Source of the DNA: DATFVJ01 sp035517695
GTDB taxonomy: Bacteria > Actinomycetota > Actinomycetes > Streptosporangiales > Streptosporangiaceae
Direction of reading: 5' to 3'
NCBI GenBank assembly: GCA_035517695.1
Contig: DATIYI010000193.1
Coordinates: 1-64,000, forward strand
DNA length: 64,000 nucleotides
The translations under genes were made by a program, and so were the position numbers. The notes under the pieces were generated by a model that saw only the letters and a list, made by a program, of their open reading frames with translations, was not told where the DNA came from and did no database searches. Within the stretch, counting starts at the first letter, position 1, and the number at the start of each line of letters is the position of its first letter. Shown piece after piece: positions 34,567 through 41,964 of this stretch.

Positions 34567-34673
34567 AGGCGGTCGCCCGGCCAGTTGCCCCCGCCGCACG
34601 AGTCATAGCCCAGCGGGCATCGGGTTGATGTCCGCTGGGCCATCGCCTACCGAGCGCGGCCACCGGGACGGTT

Positions 34674-35633
34674 TCACTCCCGTCGCGCGGCGACCCGTTC
34701 GGCACGGTAATACTGCCGCCAGATCAGCCGGTAGACGGGAACCAAACGCGGGATCGAGCGGATCCCAGGTAGGAACGGGACCAGGATAAACAACAGGCTG
34801 AGGAGCGCCATCACGCCCCAGACAAGCGCGTCACCGTTGCTTGACGTGCTGAATGGCTTGATCTGGTACCAAAACGTGTACAGCCACAGCCAGGCCTGAC
34901 CGGGGAAGTTACCCGTCTCGTTCATCATCCCCCACTGGTCGCCCGACAGATGCTGTGCGTCCGCCAGATTGCCGAGATAGCTCCCGTCGGAGAGGAAGAG
35001 CAGGGACTTGGTGTAGTCGGTGCTATAGAAGCCGTTCTGTGCCTGCAGTGCGCCGTCAAGACCACCCGATTTGGCCAGGTTGAGCAACCGACCCGTCAGG
35101 ACGGGTACCGGACCGTAGTCGCCCGCCTTGACCGCCGCCGGGTCGCCGTTCGGCGCTTTGGCCAGGGCGTTGGAATAGTTGGTCGCCCAGGTCTGCTGCT
35201 GGGTGGCCGACGCACCGTGGTACGCCGCGAGCGCCGTGGTGAGCGCCGCGTCGTTCGGGATCGATCCGAGCGGTGTGAGGACGAAGTCCTGCGCAGAGTT
35301 GACGGGATGGGTCACCCCCATCCATTGCTCCAGCTTGAGCGGCCCGAGTTGCTGGCTGGCCCCGGTGGTGCTGTTGTACGGAGGCCCGTAGCCCGCGCTA
35401 TCGCTCGCGCCCGCCAGTTCGCTTGCCGCCGTTGCCACGAAGTCGTTCGGATCGGCCTTTGCCCAGGACGCCACCGTCACTGGCTTCTCGTCGGGGGAGG
35501 AGAACAGCACGGAGAGGCCGACGGTGAGGACGGCAACCGCGAGGAACGCGATCACGAACTCCCTGACGATGTCGTAATGGCGGGTTGGCTGCGGGGGCGC
35601 GGAACGTTGCTCGGCCTGGCTGATGCTGGTCAT
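34674..35633 (-). CDS. membrane protein of cytochrome b operon, unknown function
   Basis: A 319-residue protein with an N-terminal membrane helix (about 23-46, FVIAFLAVAVLTVGLSVLF), a long extracytoplasmic region (about 50-240) with no CxxCH haem motif, and a C-terminal membrane helix (about 268-292, ALVWGVMALLSLLFILVPFLPG) ending in a basic tail. It is the last gene of a three-gene operon with cytochrome b; its ATG overlaps the cytochrome b stop (ATGA). Position and topology suggest a partner of the cytochrome b, perhaps replacing subunit IV or the Rieske/c1 partners of classical bc complexes. I recognise no characterised family. Confidence 0.75.
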   Translation of the reverse strand: MTSISQAEQRSAPPQPTRHYDIVREFVIAFLAVAVLTVGLSVLFSSPDEKPVTVASWAKADPNDFVATAASELAGASDSAGYGPPYNSTTGASQQLGPLKLEQWMGVTHPVNSAQDFVLTPLGSIPNDAALTTALAAYHGASATQQQTWATNYSNALAKAPNGDPAAVKAGDYGPVPVLTGRLLNLAKSGGLDGALQAQNGFYSTDYTKSLLFLSDGSYLGNLADAQHLSGDQWGMMNETGNFPGQAWLWLYTFWYQIKPFSTSSNGDALVWGVMALLSLLFILVPFLPGIRSIPRLVPVYRLIWRQYYRAERVAARRE

Positions 35634-36340
35634 GACAACGCCTCCGCGGAGCCGTTCGGGTCATTGCGGGCATCCGTTGCCTTCGCTGCGCCGGCGTGAA
35701 CGGGCTCTGGGCGCCTCTCGCGAAGCGGAATCGGCGGTGTCACGCCGCGGCTGCGGACAAGAAGGATGTGCCAGATCGTCAGCACCCCGACAATGAGCGG
35801 TAGCAGCACGATGTGCCACATCAGCATCTGCCCGAAGTCGAGCACGTTGAAGAACGCTCCGATGCCGGATGCGTTGAGCCCGTCCTTCGCCTGCGTGGAG
35901 ATCCACTGCGAGTCGAAGTTCTGTTGCACCAAGTAGCCAGTGAACGCAGTGCCGACCGAGCCGAGGAAGGCGACGGCACCTGTGATCCAGGTCATCGCGC
36001 GCCGGCCGCGCCAAGCGGCCATGAAGAACTTGCCCCAGAGGTGGATGACCATGAAGAACATGAACAGTTCAACGCTCCACAGGTGGAGGCTGTTCACGAA
36101 GTGCCCGGTCGCGGAGAAATGCCACCAGGACGGGCCCTTGAGGGCGAGCATCCCGCCTGAGATCAACACGATGAGCAGGGCAGACAACGTCAGCACGCCG
36201 AACACATAGATCCAGGATGCGACGTAGGCAGGCTGCGTGTCGGGGAGCATCTTTTCTGGGGGAAGCTTCCTGAGCCAAAGTTCGCGCAGCCGCCCGGTCC
36301 AGCCCGTGGTCACGGCAGGCTCGGCGGAGTGGCTGCTCAC
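35630..36340 (-). CDS. cytochrome b N-terminal domain protein (PetB/QcrB-like)
   Basis: A 236-residue di-haem cytochrome b with four core helices. Haem ligands are visible as HLWSVELFMFFMVIH (H-x13-H) and HIVLLPLIVGVLTIWH (H-x14-H), the spacing used by b-type cytochromes of bc and b6f complexes. The C-terminal quinone-site half (subunit IV) is absent, and no Rieske or cytochrome c1 gene accompanies it. It overlaps both neighbours by 4 nt (ATGA), so the three genes are tightly coupled. A strong DosR-like box lies upstream of the operon and divergent from the hydrogenase operon. Likely moves electrons between quinone and an unknown partner under hypoxia. Confidence 0.85.
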   Translation of the reverse strand: MSSHSAEPAVTTGWTGRLRELWLRKLPPEKMLPDTQPAYVASWIYVFGVLTLSALLIVLISGGMLALKGPSWWHFSATGHFVNSLHLWSVELFMFFMVIHLWGKFFMAAWRGRRAMTWITGAVAFLGSVGTAFTGYLVQQNFDSQWISTQAKDGLNASGIGAFFNVLDFGQMLMWHIVLLPLIVGVLTIWHILLVRSRGVTPPIPLRERRPEPVHAGAAKATDARNDPNGSAEALS

Positions 36341-36525
36341 CGCGACCGCCTCCCCTTCGGGAACGGGAGCAGCACGGCGGCCACGAAAACCACGATCATG
36401 GCGATCACGACGACGAAGTTGGCGACCGAAACCTGGATCACCCCCCAGTGCAGGTAGTGCCCTGGATGATTCAGATTAATCGGCGGCGACGATATTGCCT
36501 GGCCCAGTGCGCCAAGTCGGTCCAT
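36337..36525 (-). CDS. small single-helix membrane protein of cytochrome b operon
   Basis: A 62-residue protein: an N-terminal region with PPINLNHPGHYLHWGVIQVSVAN, then one membrane helix (about 35-54, FVVVIAMIVVFVAAVLLPF) and a basic tail. It overlaps the cytochrome b start. It resembles the small structural subunits of cytochrome complexes in size and topology. Conserved-looking His residues lie just before the helix. Homologues cannot be identified by eye. Confidence 0.7.
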   Translation of the reverse strand: MDRLGALGQAISSPPINLNHPGHYLHWGVIQVSVANFVVVIAMIVVFVAAVLLPFPKGRRSR

Positions 36526-36960
36526 TTCAGACCTCTACTTCGAGAAAGGACGAATCCACGGCGGCGATTCGCATTCCTAAAACGATTCACCTGTTGGCTT
36601 GGCGCTTGCAGGGGTCCTGTGTCATTCTCCCGCGGGACCTTCGTCCCCTGATGAGCCTCACCGAGCCCGCCTTCCCTGCCCGGCCCTATGGCCGCCACGG
36701 AAGGCTGCGGCCTGCATTATCCGCGGCGCAGGACCCAACGCCGCTGCCGGATAGCTGCCGTCAGATGATGGCCAGAGCAACGGCGGTGCTGTGACAATGC
36801 TGTAGCGGTCCAACAATGCTGTAGCGGTCCACCAGAGGGTCGTGGGGTGGTCCGTGGCGGCTGCGTGGCAAGTCCGGGGACTGGCGCTTGGCACGTGTTT
36901 GGACGAGGGCGGCCCGGAGCAGGCTCGGTGGAGCAGGCTCGGTGGAGAAAGAGGGCAGAC
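36526..36960. other. divergent promoter region, cytochrome b / hydrogenase
   Basis: 435 bp with no supported gene. Besides the box at 36634-36647 it contains a direct repeat of a 20-bp segment with ACAATGCTGTAGCGGTCCA at about 36790-36835 and short GC-rich repeats (GGAGCAGGCTCGGT twice) at about 36916-36943. Confidence 0.6.
36634..36647. promoter_or_regulatory. DevR/DosR-like box between cytochrome b and hydrogenase operons
   Basis: GGGACCTTCGTCCC matches the M. tuberculosis DosR core GGGACTTTAGTCCC at 11 of 14 positions. It lies 109 bp before the small cytochrome-operon gene (minus) and 314 bp before the hydrogenase beta-subunit start (plus), so it could serve either direction. Confidence 0.75.
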
Positions 36961-38223
36961 ATGGGCGCCACAGCGGGCGGACCAGACGGCGCGGGCACGC
37001 ACCATGGCGACGGCCAGGGCGCGCAGCTGATGGAATCCGCCGCCCTTGCGGACTTGCATGCGGCGTTGCGGCGAGCCGGTTACCTGGTCGTCGGGCCGAC
37101 GGTTCGCGATGGCGCGATCGTGCTCGCAGAGCTGGAATCCGCCGCCGACCTGCCCTATGGCTGGGGGGTGACTCTCGAGCCGGGTGGCTATCGGCTGCGG
37201 CAGCGCAGCGACTCGGCGGCTTTCGGGCACGCCGCAGGACCGCAGTCGTGGAAGCCGTTCCTGCATCCGCCGCGGTCACGCCTTTGGTCCGCGCGGCGCG
37301 GCGGAGGCGGCTTCGAGGTAGAGCCCGCGGACGAGGACGTGCCAAGGTACGCGTTCCTCGGGGTCCGGCCGTGTGACCTTCGCGCGATCTTCATTCAGGA
37401 TCGGGTGCTCGGCACCGGCAGCCACACGGGCAGCCCCTACGCCACCCGCAGGTCCGCGGCCTTCATCATCGCGGTGAGCTGCACCGAGCCCGGCGAGACG
37501 TGCTTCTGCTCGTCCATGGGCACCGGCCCGCAGGCCGGGCCCGGCTACGATCTGGCGCTGACTGAACTGACCGGGCCGGCAGGCTCAGGCGGTCACCGGT
37601 TCCTTGTCGATGTCGGATCGGCAGCGGGCGCGGCAATCATGGCGGAAGTTCCGCACCGGCCAGCCGCCGACGCGACCGTGGCGGACGCCCGGACGGCGGT
37701 CACAGCGGCGGCCGACCGGATGGGCAGGACCATGCCCGCCGAGGGACTGCACGAGCTGATGGCTGCGAGCCAGGGCGCGGCGCGCTGGGACGACGTCGCG
37801 TCGCGCTGCCTGACCTGCGGCAACTGCACGATGGTGTGCCCCACATGCTTTTGCACCACCGTCGAGGACTCCAGCGATCTGACGGGCGAGCACGCCGAGC
37901 GCTGGCAGCGCTGGGACTCCTGCTTTGATCTCGACTTCTCCTATCTGCACGGCGGCAGCGTCCGGGTGTCGGGCAAGAGCAGGTACCGGCAATGGCTCAC
38001 CCACAAGCTTGGCACCTGGCACGACCAGTTTGGCTCGTCTGGCTGTGTCGGCTGTGGCAGGTGCATCGTGTGGTGCCCGGTCGGCATCGACATCACAGCA
38101 GAGGTGGCTGCCCTGCGCGACGAGGCGACGGGCACGCAGCCTGGCAGCGGAGGCGGTGGCGGAACGGACGTACGCGATGCGCAGGAAGACGGGGCGGAGC
38201 ACACCGGGCCGGAGGGAACATGA
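36961..38223 (+). CDS. hydB: [NiFe] hydrogenase group 3b beta subunit (4Fe-4S)
   Basis: An iron-sulfur electron-transfer subunit of the HydB/AsrA type, about 420 residues. The first 300 residues are an HydB-type domain with cysteines in GVRPCDLRA and CTEPGETCFCSSM. Two C-terminal [4Fe-4S] motifs follow, CLTCGNCTMVCPTC and CVGCGRCIVWCPVG. It passes electrons between the flavin subunit and the hydrogenase small subunit in NAD(P)-linked cytosolic hydrogenases. ATG 36961 follows AGAGGG at good spacing; ATG 37030 is an alternative. Its stop overlaps the next start (ATGA). First gene of a four-gene operon. Confidence 0.85.
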   Translation: MGATAGGPDGAGTHHGDGQGAQLMESAALADLHAALRRAGYLVVGPTVRDGAIVLAELESAADLPYGWGVTLEPGGYRLRQRSDSAAFGHAAGPQSWKPFLHPPRSRLWSARRGGGGFEVEPADEDVPRYAFLGVRPCDLRAIFIQDRVLGTGSHTGSPYATRRSAAFIIAVSCTEPGETCFCSSMGTGPQAGPGYDLALTELTGPAGSGGHRFLVDVGSAAGAAIMAEVPHRPAADATVADARTAVTAAADRMGRTMPAEGLHELMAASQGAARWDDVASRCLTCGNCTMVCPTCFCTTVEDSSDLTGEHAERWQRWDSCFDLDFSYLHGGSVRVSGKSRYRQWLTHKLGTWHDQFGSSGCVGCGRCIVWCPVGIDITAEVAALRDEATGTQPGSGGGGGTDVRDAQEDGAEHTGPEGT

Positions 38224-38693
38224 GTACCGCGAACTCACCACCGCTGACGCAACATCCATTCCTTCGCGGGATGGCGGAGGAGCACATCGCGCGACTCAAT
38301 CAGGTCACCCGCTACATCGCGGTGCCGGCCAAGTACCGGCTCTTCGACGAGGGCGGAACAGCCGACCGGTGCTGGCTCATCGAGGCTGGTCAGGTCGCGC
38401 TCGACCTGCATGTGCCAGGGGATGGCCCGGTGATCATTGAGACGCTCGGCCGCGGCGACGTGGTCGGCTGGTCGTGGCTGTTCCCGCCGTTCGAATGGCT
38501 GCTCGGCGGGGTGACCATGCAGCCCACGCAGGCATTTGAGCTTGACGGGCGTGCGGTGCGCGCTATGTGCGAGGCCGATTCCGTGCTCGGGCACGAACTC
38601 ACCCGCCGCATGGTCACGGTCGTCGTCCGCAGGCTGCAAGCCACCAGGATCAGGCTGCTCGACGTATACGGCCGGCCCGGGGCGCCTGGATGA
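38220..38693 (+). CDS. cyclic-nucleotide-binding-domain protein of hydrogenase operon
   Basis: A 157-residue CRP/FNR-type cNMP-binding domain without a DNA-binding helix-turn-helix. HPFLRGMAEEHIARLNQVTRYIAVPAKYRLFDEGGTADRCWLIEAGQVAL is the beta-roll start; the phosphate-binding cassette region reads GRGDVVGWSWLFPPFEWLLGG and lacks an obvious Arg-Ser/Thr pair. It overlaps hydB and hydG by 4 nt each, so it is made in step with them. Likely a regulatory or assembly domain for the hydrogenase complex. Such a gene between hydB and hydG occurs in some actinobacterial 3b operons. Confidence 0.8.
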   Translation: MSTANSPPLTQHPFLRGMAEEHIARLNQVTRYIAVPAKYRLFDEGGTADRCWLIEAGQVALDLHVPGDGPVIIETLGRGDVVGWSWLFPPFEWLLGGVTMQPTQAFELDGRAVRAMCEADSVLGHELTRRMVTVVVRRLQATRIRLLDVYGRPGAPG

Positions 38694-39505
38694 CGAAATC
38701 GATGGTGCCATCTCGCTACCGGGTCACGGCGCGCCATCCGGAGACCCGCGACACGGTGACGCTGGCCATGGAACCGATGGACGAACCGATCGGCACGTGC
38801 CAGCCCGGCCAGTTCACCATGCTGTACGTATTCGGCGTCGGGGAGGTTCCTATCTCGGTCAGCGGTATCGGCACCGGCACGCTGGCCCAGACCGTCCGGG
38901 TGGTGGGCGCGGTCACCCGCGCGCTCCACGCAGCGGGACCGGGGCAGGTGATCGGCGTGCGCGGCCCATACGGCACGGACTGGGGAGTCCAGAGCGCCAC
39001 CGGCAGGGACGTCGTGGTGGTGGCGGGCGGGATAGGCCTTGCGCCGCTGCGCCCTGTGCTGCACGCGGCGCTCGCGGCGCAGGAAAGCTACGGCCGGATC
39101 GTGTTGCTGGCCGGAGCCCGTTCAGCGGCCGATCTGATCTTCGTGCGCGAGTTCGACGTCTGGCGGCGGCGCGGCGCTGATGTCGACATCGCCATAGATC
39201 CGCCGGCTAGAGGCTGGCATGGCCATGTCGGCTTTGTCAGCCAGCTCATCGACCGCGCCGTGTTTGATCCGGCAAATGCCACGGCGTTCGTCTGCGGTCC
39301 CGAGATCATGATGCGGGTGTCCGCGAAGGCATTGATCGAGCGGGGCATCGCGGCACGCGATATCCGGCTCTCGCTCGAGCGCGACATGCGATGCGGCGTC
39401 GCCACGTGTGGTCACTGCCAGCTTGGGCCCCTGCTGGTCTGCAGAGATGGCCCGATCGTGACCTACGAGCTGGCCGCTCCACTGCTCGCTGTTAAGGAGC
39501 TTTGA
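38690..39505 (+). CDS. hydG: [NiFe] hydrogenase group 3b gamma subunit (FAD/NAD(P))
   Basis: A 271-residue ferredoxin-NADP-reductase-like flavoprotein that couples the hydrogenase to NAD(P). It has the FAD-binding barrel (GQFTMLYVFGVGEVPISVSG), the NAD(P)-binding VVVAGGIGLAPLRPVLHAAL, FVCGPEIMMR, and a C-terminal [2Fe-2S] motif MRCGVATCGHCQLGPLLVC, as in HydG and dihydroorotate dehydrogenase B electron-transfer subunits. Start overlaps the cNMP gene stop; stop overlaps the small-subunit start (TGATG). Confidence 0.9.
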   Translation: MTKSMVPSRYRVTARHPETRDTVTLAMEPMDEPIGTCQPGQFTMLYVFGVGEVPISVSGIGTGTLAQTVRVVGAVTRALHAAGPGQVIGVRGPYGTDWGVQSATGRDVVVVAGGIGLAPLRPVLHAALAAQESYGRIVLLAGARSAADLIFVREFDVWRRRGADVDIAIDPPARGWHGHVGFVSQLIDRAVFDPANATAFVCGPEIMMRVSAKALIERGIAARDIRLSLERDMRCGVATCGHCQLGPLLVCRDGPIVTYELAAPLLAVKEL

Positions 39506-40515
39506 TGTCTGGCCCAACCGCGGGCGTAGCGTCCAGGCCCAAACTCGCCGTATGGAAATTCGCATCGTGCGACGGCTGCCAGCTCACCGTGCTCGATTGT
39601 GCGGAGGAGCTGCTCACGCTGTCGGAAAAGGTGCAGATCGCGCACTTCACCGAGGCGTCGAGCGCAGAGGTGGCGGGTCCCTACGACGTCTCACTCGTGG
39701 AGGGATCGATAACCACAGCACAGGACGAGCAGCGGATCGCTGAGATCCGTGCCGCATCGGGGACGCTCGTGACGATCGGGGCATGCGCCACCTCAGGCGG
39801 CATCCAGGCGCTGCGGAACTTCGCTGACGTGGCTGAGTTCACCTCAGTCGTCTACGCACGGCCGGAATACGTGTCGACGCTCGCGACGTCCACCGCGATC
39901 GCCGACCATGTCTTGGTGGACTTCGAGCTTCGTGGCTGCCCCATCGACCGCCGTCAGCTGCTCGAGCTGCTTTCCGCGCTGCTGGCCGGCCGCAGGCCCG
40001 CGATTCCCGCGCACAGTGTCTGCTACGAGTGCAAGGAACGCGGCAACGTGTGCGTGATGGTTGCCCACGGCACCCCCTGCCTCGGACCGGTGACCCAGGC
40101 AGGGTGCGGCGCGATCTGCCCCGCGTTCAACCGCGGTTGCTACGGCTGCTTCGGCCCGCTGAACAGCGCCGCGGGCACGACCGCCCCGGCCGGCGCGGCC
40201 GGCGAGGCCGGTACCGCCCGCGCAGCCGACATCGTCAGCGCGGCAGGTGCTGGGAGCACGCACCGCGATGCGAGTACTGCCGATGCCAGCAGCGCTGCTG
40301 CGACGCACACTCGGTCGCTCACCGCGCAGCTACGCCACCTGGGCATGACGAGCATCGAACTGGAGCGCGTCTTCGCGACCTTCAACGCGGCCTCCCCGGC
40401 GTTCGCCGCGGCCGCGCGGGAGGCCGCAGTGCCGCCGGACGCCGCAGTGCCGCCGGACGCCGCGGCGGCGGCGGATCGGGAGCCACCGCCAGCGCCGGGG
40501 AAATCCAGCCACTAG
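39505..40515 (+). CDS. hydD: [NiFe] hydrogenase group 3b small subunit
   Basis: The 4Fe-4S small subunit, 336 residues. The N-terminal cluster motif is KFASCDGCQLTVLD; further ligands are in TIGACATSGG, the RGCPIDRRQ segment, and the C-terminal CYECKERGNVC…CLGPVTQAGCGAICPAFNRGCYGCFGP. No Tat signal, so cytosolic. After residue 230 the protein has a long Ala/Thr/Ser-rich extension and a PPDAA repeat that do not belong to the family core. AAGGAG precedes ATG 39505. The expected next gene, the large subunit, is absent here and lies at 49.1-50.4 kb on the other strand. Confidence 0.9.
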   Translation: MSGPTAGVASRPKLAVWKFASCDGCQLTVLDCAEELLTLSEKVQIAHFTEASSAEVAGPYDVSLVEGSITTAQDEQRIAEIRAASGTLVTIGACATSGGIQALRNFADVAEFTSVVYARPEYVSTLATSTAIADHVLVDFELRGCPIDRRQLLELLSALLAGRRPAIPAHSVCYECKERGNVCVMVAHGTPCLGPVTQAGCGAICPAFNRGCYGCFGPLNSAAGTTAPAGAAGEAGTARAADIVSAAGAGSTHRDASTADASSAAATHTRSLTAQLRHLGMTSIELERVFATFNAASPAFAAAAREAAVPPDAAVPPDAAAAADREPPPAPGKSSH

Positions 40516-40559
40516 CGGTCATCTCGCCTGCCTCGCCTCCCCGGGTCTTTGATCCTGCA

Positions 40560-40623
40560 GGCGCCGGATGATCCTCCGGGGCCCCGGATCCTGCCCGGAT
40601 CCTGCCCGGAACCGTCCGGCGCC
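40560..40623 (+). terminator. inverted repeat after hydrogenase operon
   Basis: GGCGCCGGA (40560-40568) and TCCGGCGCC (40615-40623) form a perfect 9-bp stem around a GC-rich loop that contains a direct repeat of GGATCCTGCCC. It lies 45 bp after hydD and may end that transcript. Confidence 0.4.
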
Positions 40624-40686
40624 ATCGTGGGGCCGCGATCGCGCGTGAGCATTTCCGCGGACCGCCAGATCACCCGAAGATCACCC

Positions 40687-40700
40687 GGGGCGTTGGTCCC
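40687..40700 (+). promoter_or_regulatory. DevR/DosR-like box (CBS-BON gene 1)
   Basis: GGGGCGTTGGTCCC, 118 bp before the CBS-BON ATG. A second half-like element, GTTGGTCCCT, follows at about 40706. The same core (GGGGCGTTGGTCCT) occurs at 53735. The rest of 40516-40817 holds the inverted repeat above and no gene. Confidence 0.7.
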
Positions 40701-40817
40701 AGGTAGTTGGTCCCTATCCACCGGGCCGGAGGTCGGCGGCGCTGGAGCCGTTTGCCGGGGTGCACGCGGCCAGCCGCCTTGCTGTGCTTGGAATGGCGAG
40801 ATGAAGGAGCGATCGCC

Positions 40818-41498
40818 ATGAATAGCAATGTCAAAGATGTGATGACCAGAAGTGTGGTGGCGGTCAGGCAGACCGCGGGGTATAAGGACATCGTCACTGT
40901 CATGAGGCGCCGTCGTGTCAGCGCCTTTCCTGTGCTGGATTCGGCGGATCACGTGGTAGGCGTGGTGTCGGAGGCAGATCTTCTGATCAAAGAGGCTGTC
41001 CCGTCGTCGGGGTCTACCACCGGGGCCTTTCCGCCCAGGGAGGCGGCGCGCCGTAGGGAGCGCGCCAAGGCGGCTGGGGTGAACGCGGCCGAGCTCATGA
41101 CCAAGCCGGCTGTTACGGTCGGCCCTGATACGAGCGTCGCAGAAGCCGCCAGAGTGATGTACGACCGCCGGGTTAAGAGGCTGCCGGTCGTGGACGAGAC
41201 CGGCCGGCTGGTCGGCATAGTCAGCCGGGTGGACCTATTGAGCGTGTTTGACAGGCCCGACGAGCAGATTCGGGACGAGGTGATCAAGCAGGTTGTCGGC
41301 GTGGACTTCGCACTCGATACGGACACTTTCGATATAACAGTCAAGTCTGGCATCGTAACCATTACCGGGCCAGTGGAACGCCACGCTGTCGCGCTGCAGT
41401 TGCTCTGCGCGGTCAGATATGTGGATGGCGTCGTCGACGTGCGCGACCGGCTCAGTTACCCGCCGGAAGGTGTGCCGAAGATCGCAGGGATTATATGA
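40818..41498 (+). CDS. CBS-pair and BON domain protein 1
   Basis: A 226-residue protein with two CBS motifs (about 8-60, VKDVMTRSVVAV…VVGVVSEADLL; and 95-150, AAELMTKPAVTV…LVGIVSRVDLL) and a C-terminal BON domain (about 160-215, TFDITVKSGIVTITGPVERHAVALQLLCAVRYVDGVVDV). CBS pairs bind adenosyl ligands; BON domains are linked to membrane or lipid interaction. CBS proteins (hrp1) are a hallmark of the mycobacterial DosR regulon. AAGGAG precedes ATG 40818. One of three paralogues in the island. Confidence 0.9.
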   Translation: MNSNVKDVMTRSVVAVRQTAGYKDIVTVMRRRRVSAFPVLDSADHVVGVVSEADLLIKEAVPSSGSTTGAFPPREAARRRERAKAAGVNAAELMTKPAVTVGPDTSVAEAARVMYDRRVKRLPVVDETGRLVGIVSRVDLLSVFDRPDEQIRDEVIKQVVGVDFALDTDTFDITVKSGIVTITGPVERHAVALQLLCAVRYVDGVVDVRDRLSYPPEGVPKIAGII

Positions 41499-41609
41499 GG
41501 CCACATCGTTGTGCCCTACGGACGCGTACGCCGCCCTGACTGGTGTCGCGCGGCTCGTCTGCTTAGTCACCCTAGCGCTGATGTCCGCGCGAACGGTGCG
41601 GAGGCGACC

Positions 41610-41678
41610 ATGAGGGCCGCCAACGCAATCGCGATCTACAGCCTGATCGTCGGGGTCATTCTGATCGGAAGGGCGTGA
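41610..41678 (+). CDS. possible 22-residue hydrophobic peptide
   Basis: ATG…TGA encoding MRAANAIAIYSLIVGVILIG plus two residues, one membrane helix, ending 6 nt before the next ATG. The sequence recalls the last helix of V-type ATPase rotor subunit c/K. It may be a real small gene or the end of a decayed larger one, because the frame stays open upstream to about 41560. Confidence 0.3.
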   Translation: MRAANAIAIYSLIVGVILIGRA

Positions 41679-41684
41679 CAACAG

Positions 41685-41906
41685 ATGTCGCAGGTTGCTG
41701 TCATCGGGGAGGAAACGCGGATCCAGAGCTTTGCGCTGGCCGGCGTGGCCACCCACCCTGCGGAGACCGACGAGGAGACCCGTTTGGCCTGGCGTTCACT
41801 CAGTGCTGACGTGAGTGTCGTCATCCTGACCCCCCTGGCTGCTGACCGCCTGGCCGGCCAGCTGCAGCAGCGGCCGGAGGTGCTGACCGTCGTTATGCCG
41901 CCATGA
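41685..41906 (+). CDS. V-type ATP synthase subunit F-like small protein
   Basis: A 73-residue protein. VAVIGEETRIQSFALAGVATHPA, an AWRSL helix, VSVVILTPLAADRL and a terminal PEVLTVVMPP fit the Rossmann-like fold of V/A-type ATPase subunit F (VIGD…FxAxG…VxxIP). It is shorter than usual (about 100) and no other ATPase genes are present. Could be a stand-alone regulatory derivative or a remnant. Placed in the dormancy island between two CBS-BON genes. Confidence 0.5.
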   Translation: MSQVAVIGEETRIQSFALAGVATHPAETDEETRLAWRSLSADVSVVILTPLAADRLAGQLQQRPEVLTVVMPP

Positions 41907-41964
41907 CGGCATGTACGCAGGGATCCGGGCGGTCGACGCGGCTCGGGCGGGCCTCCGGCCGGAC

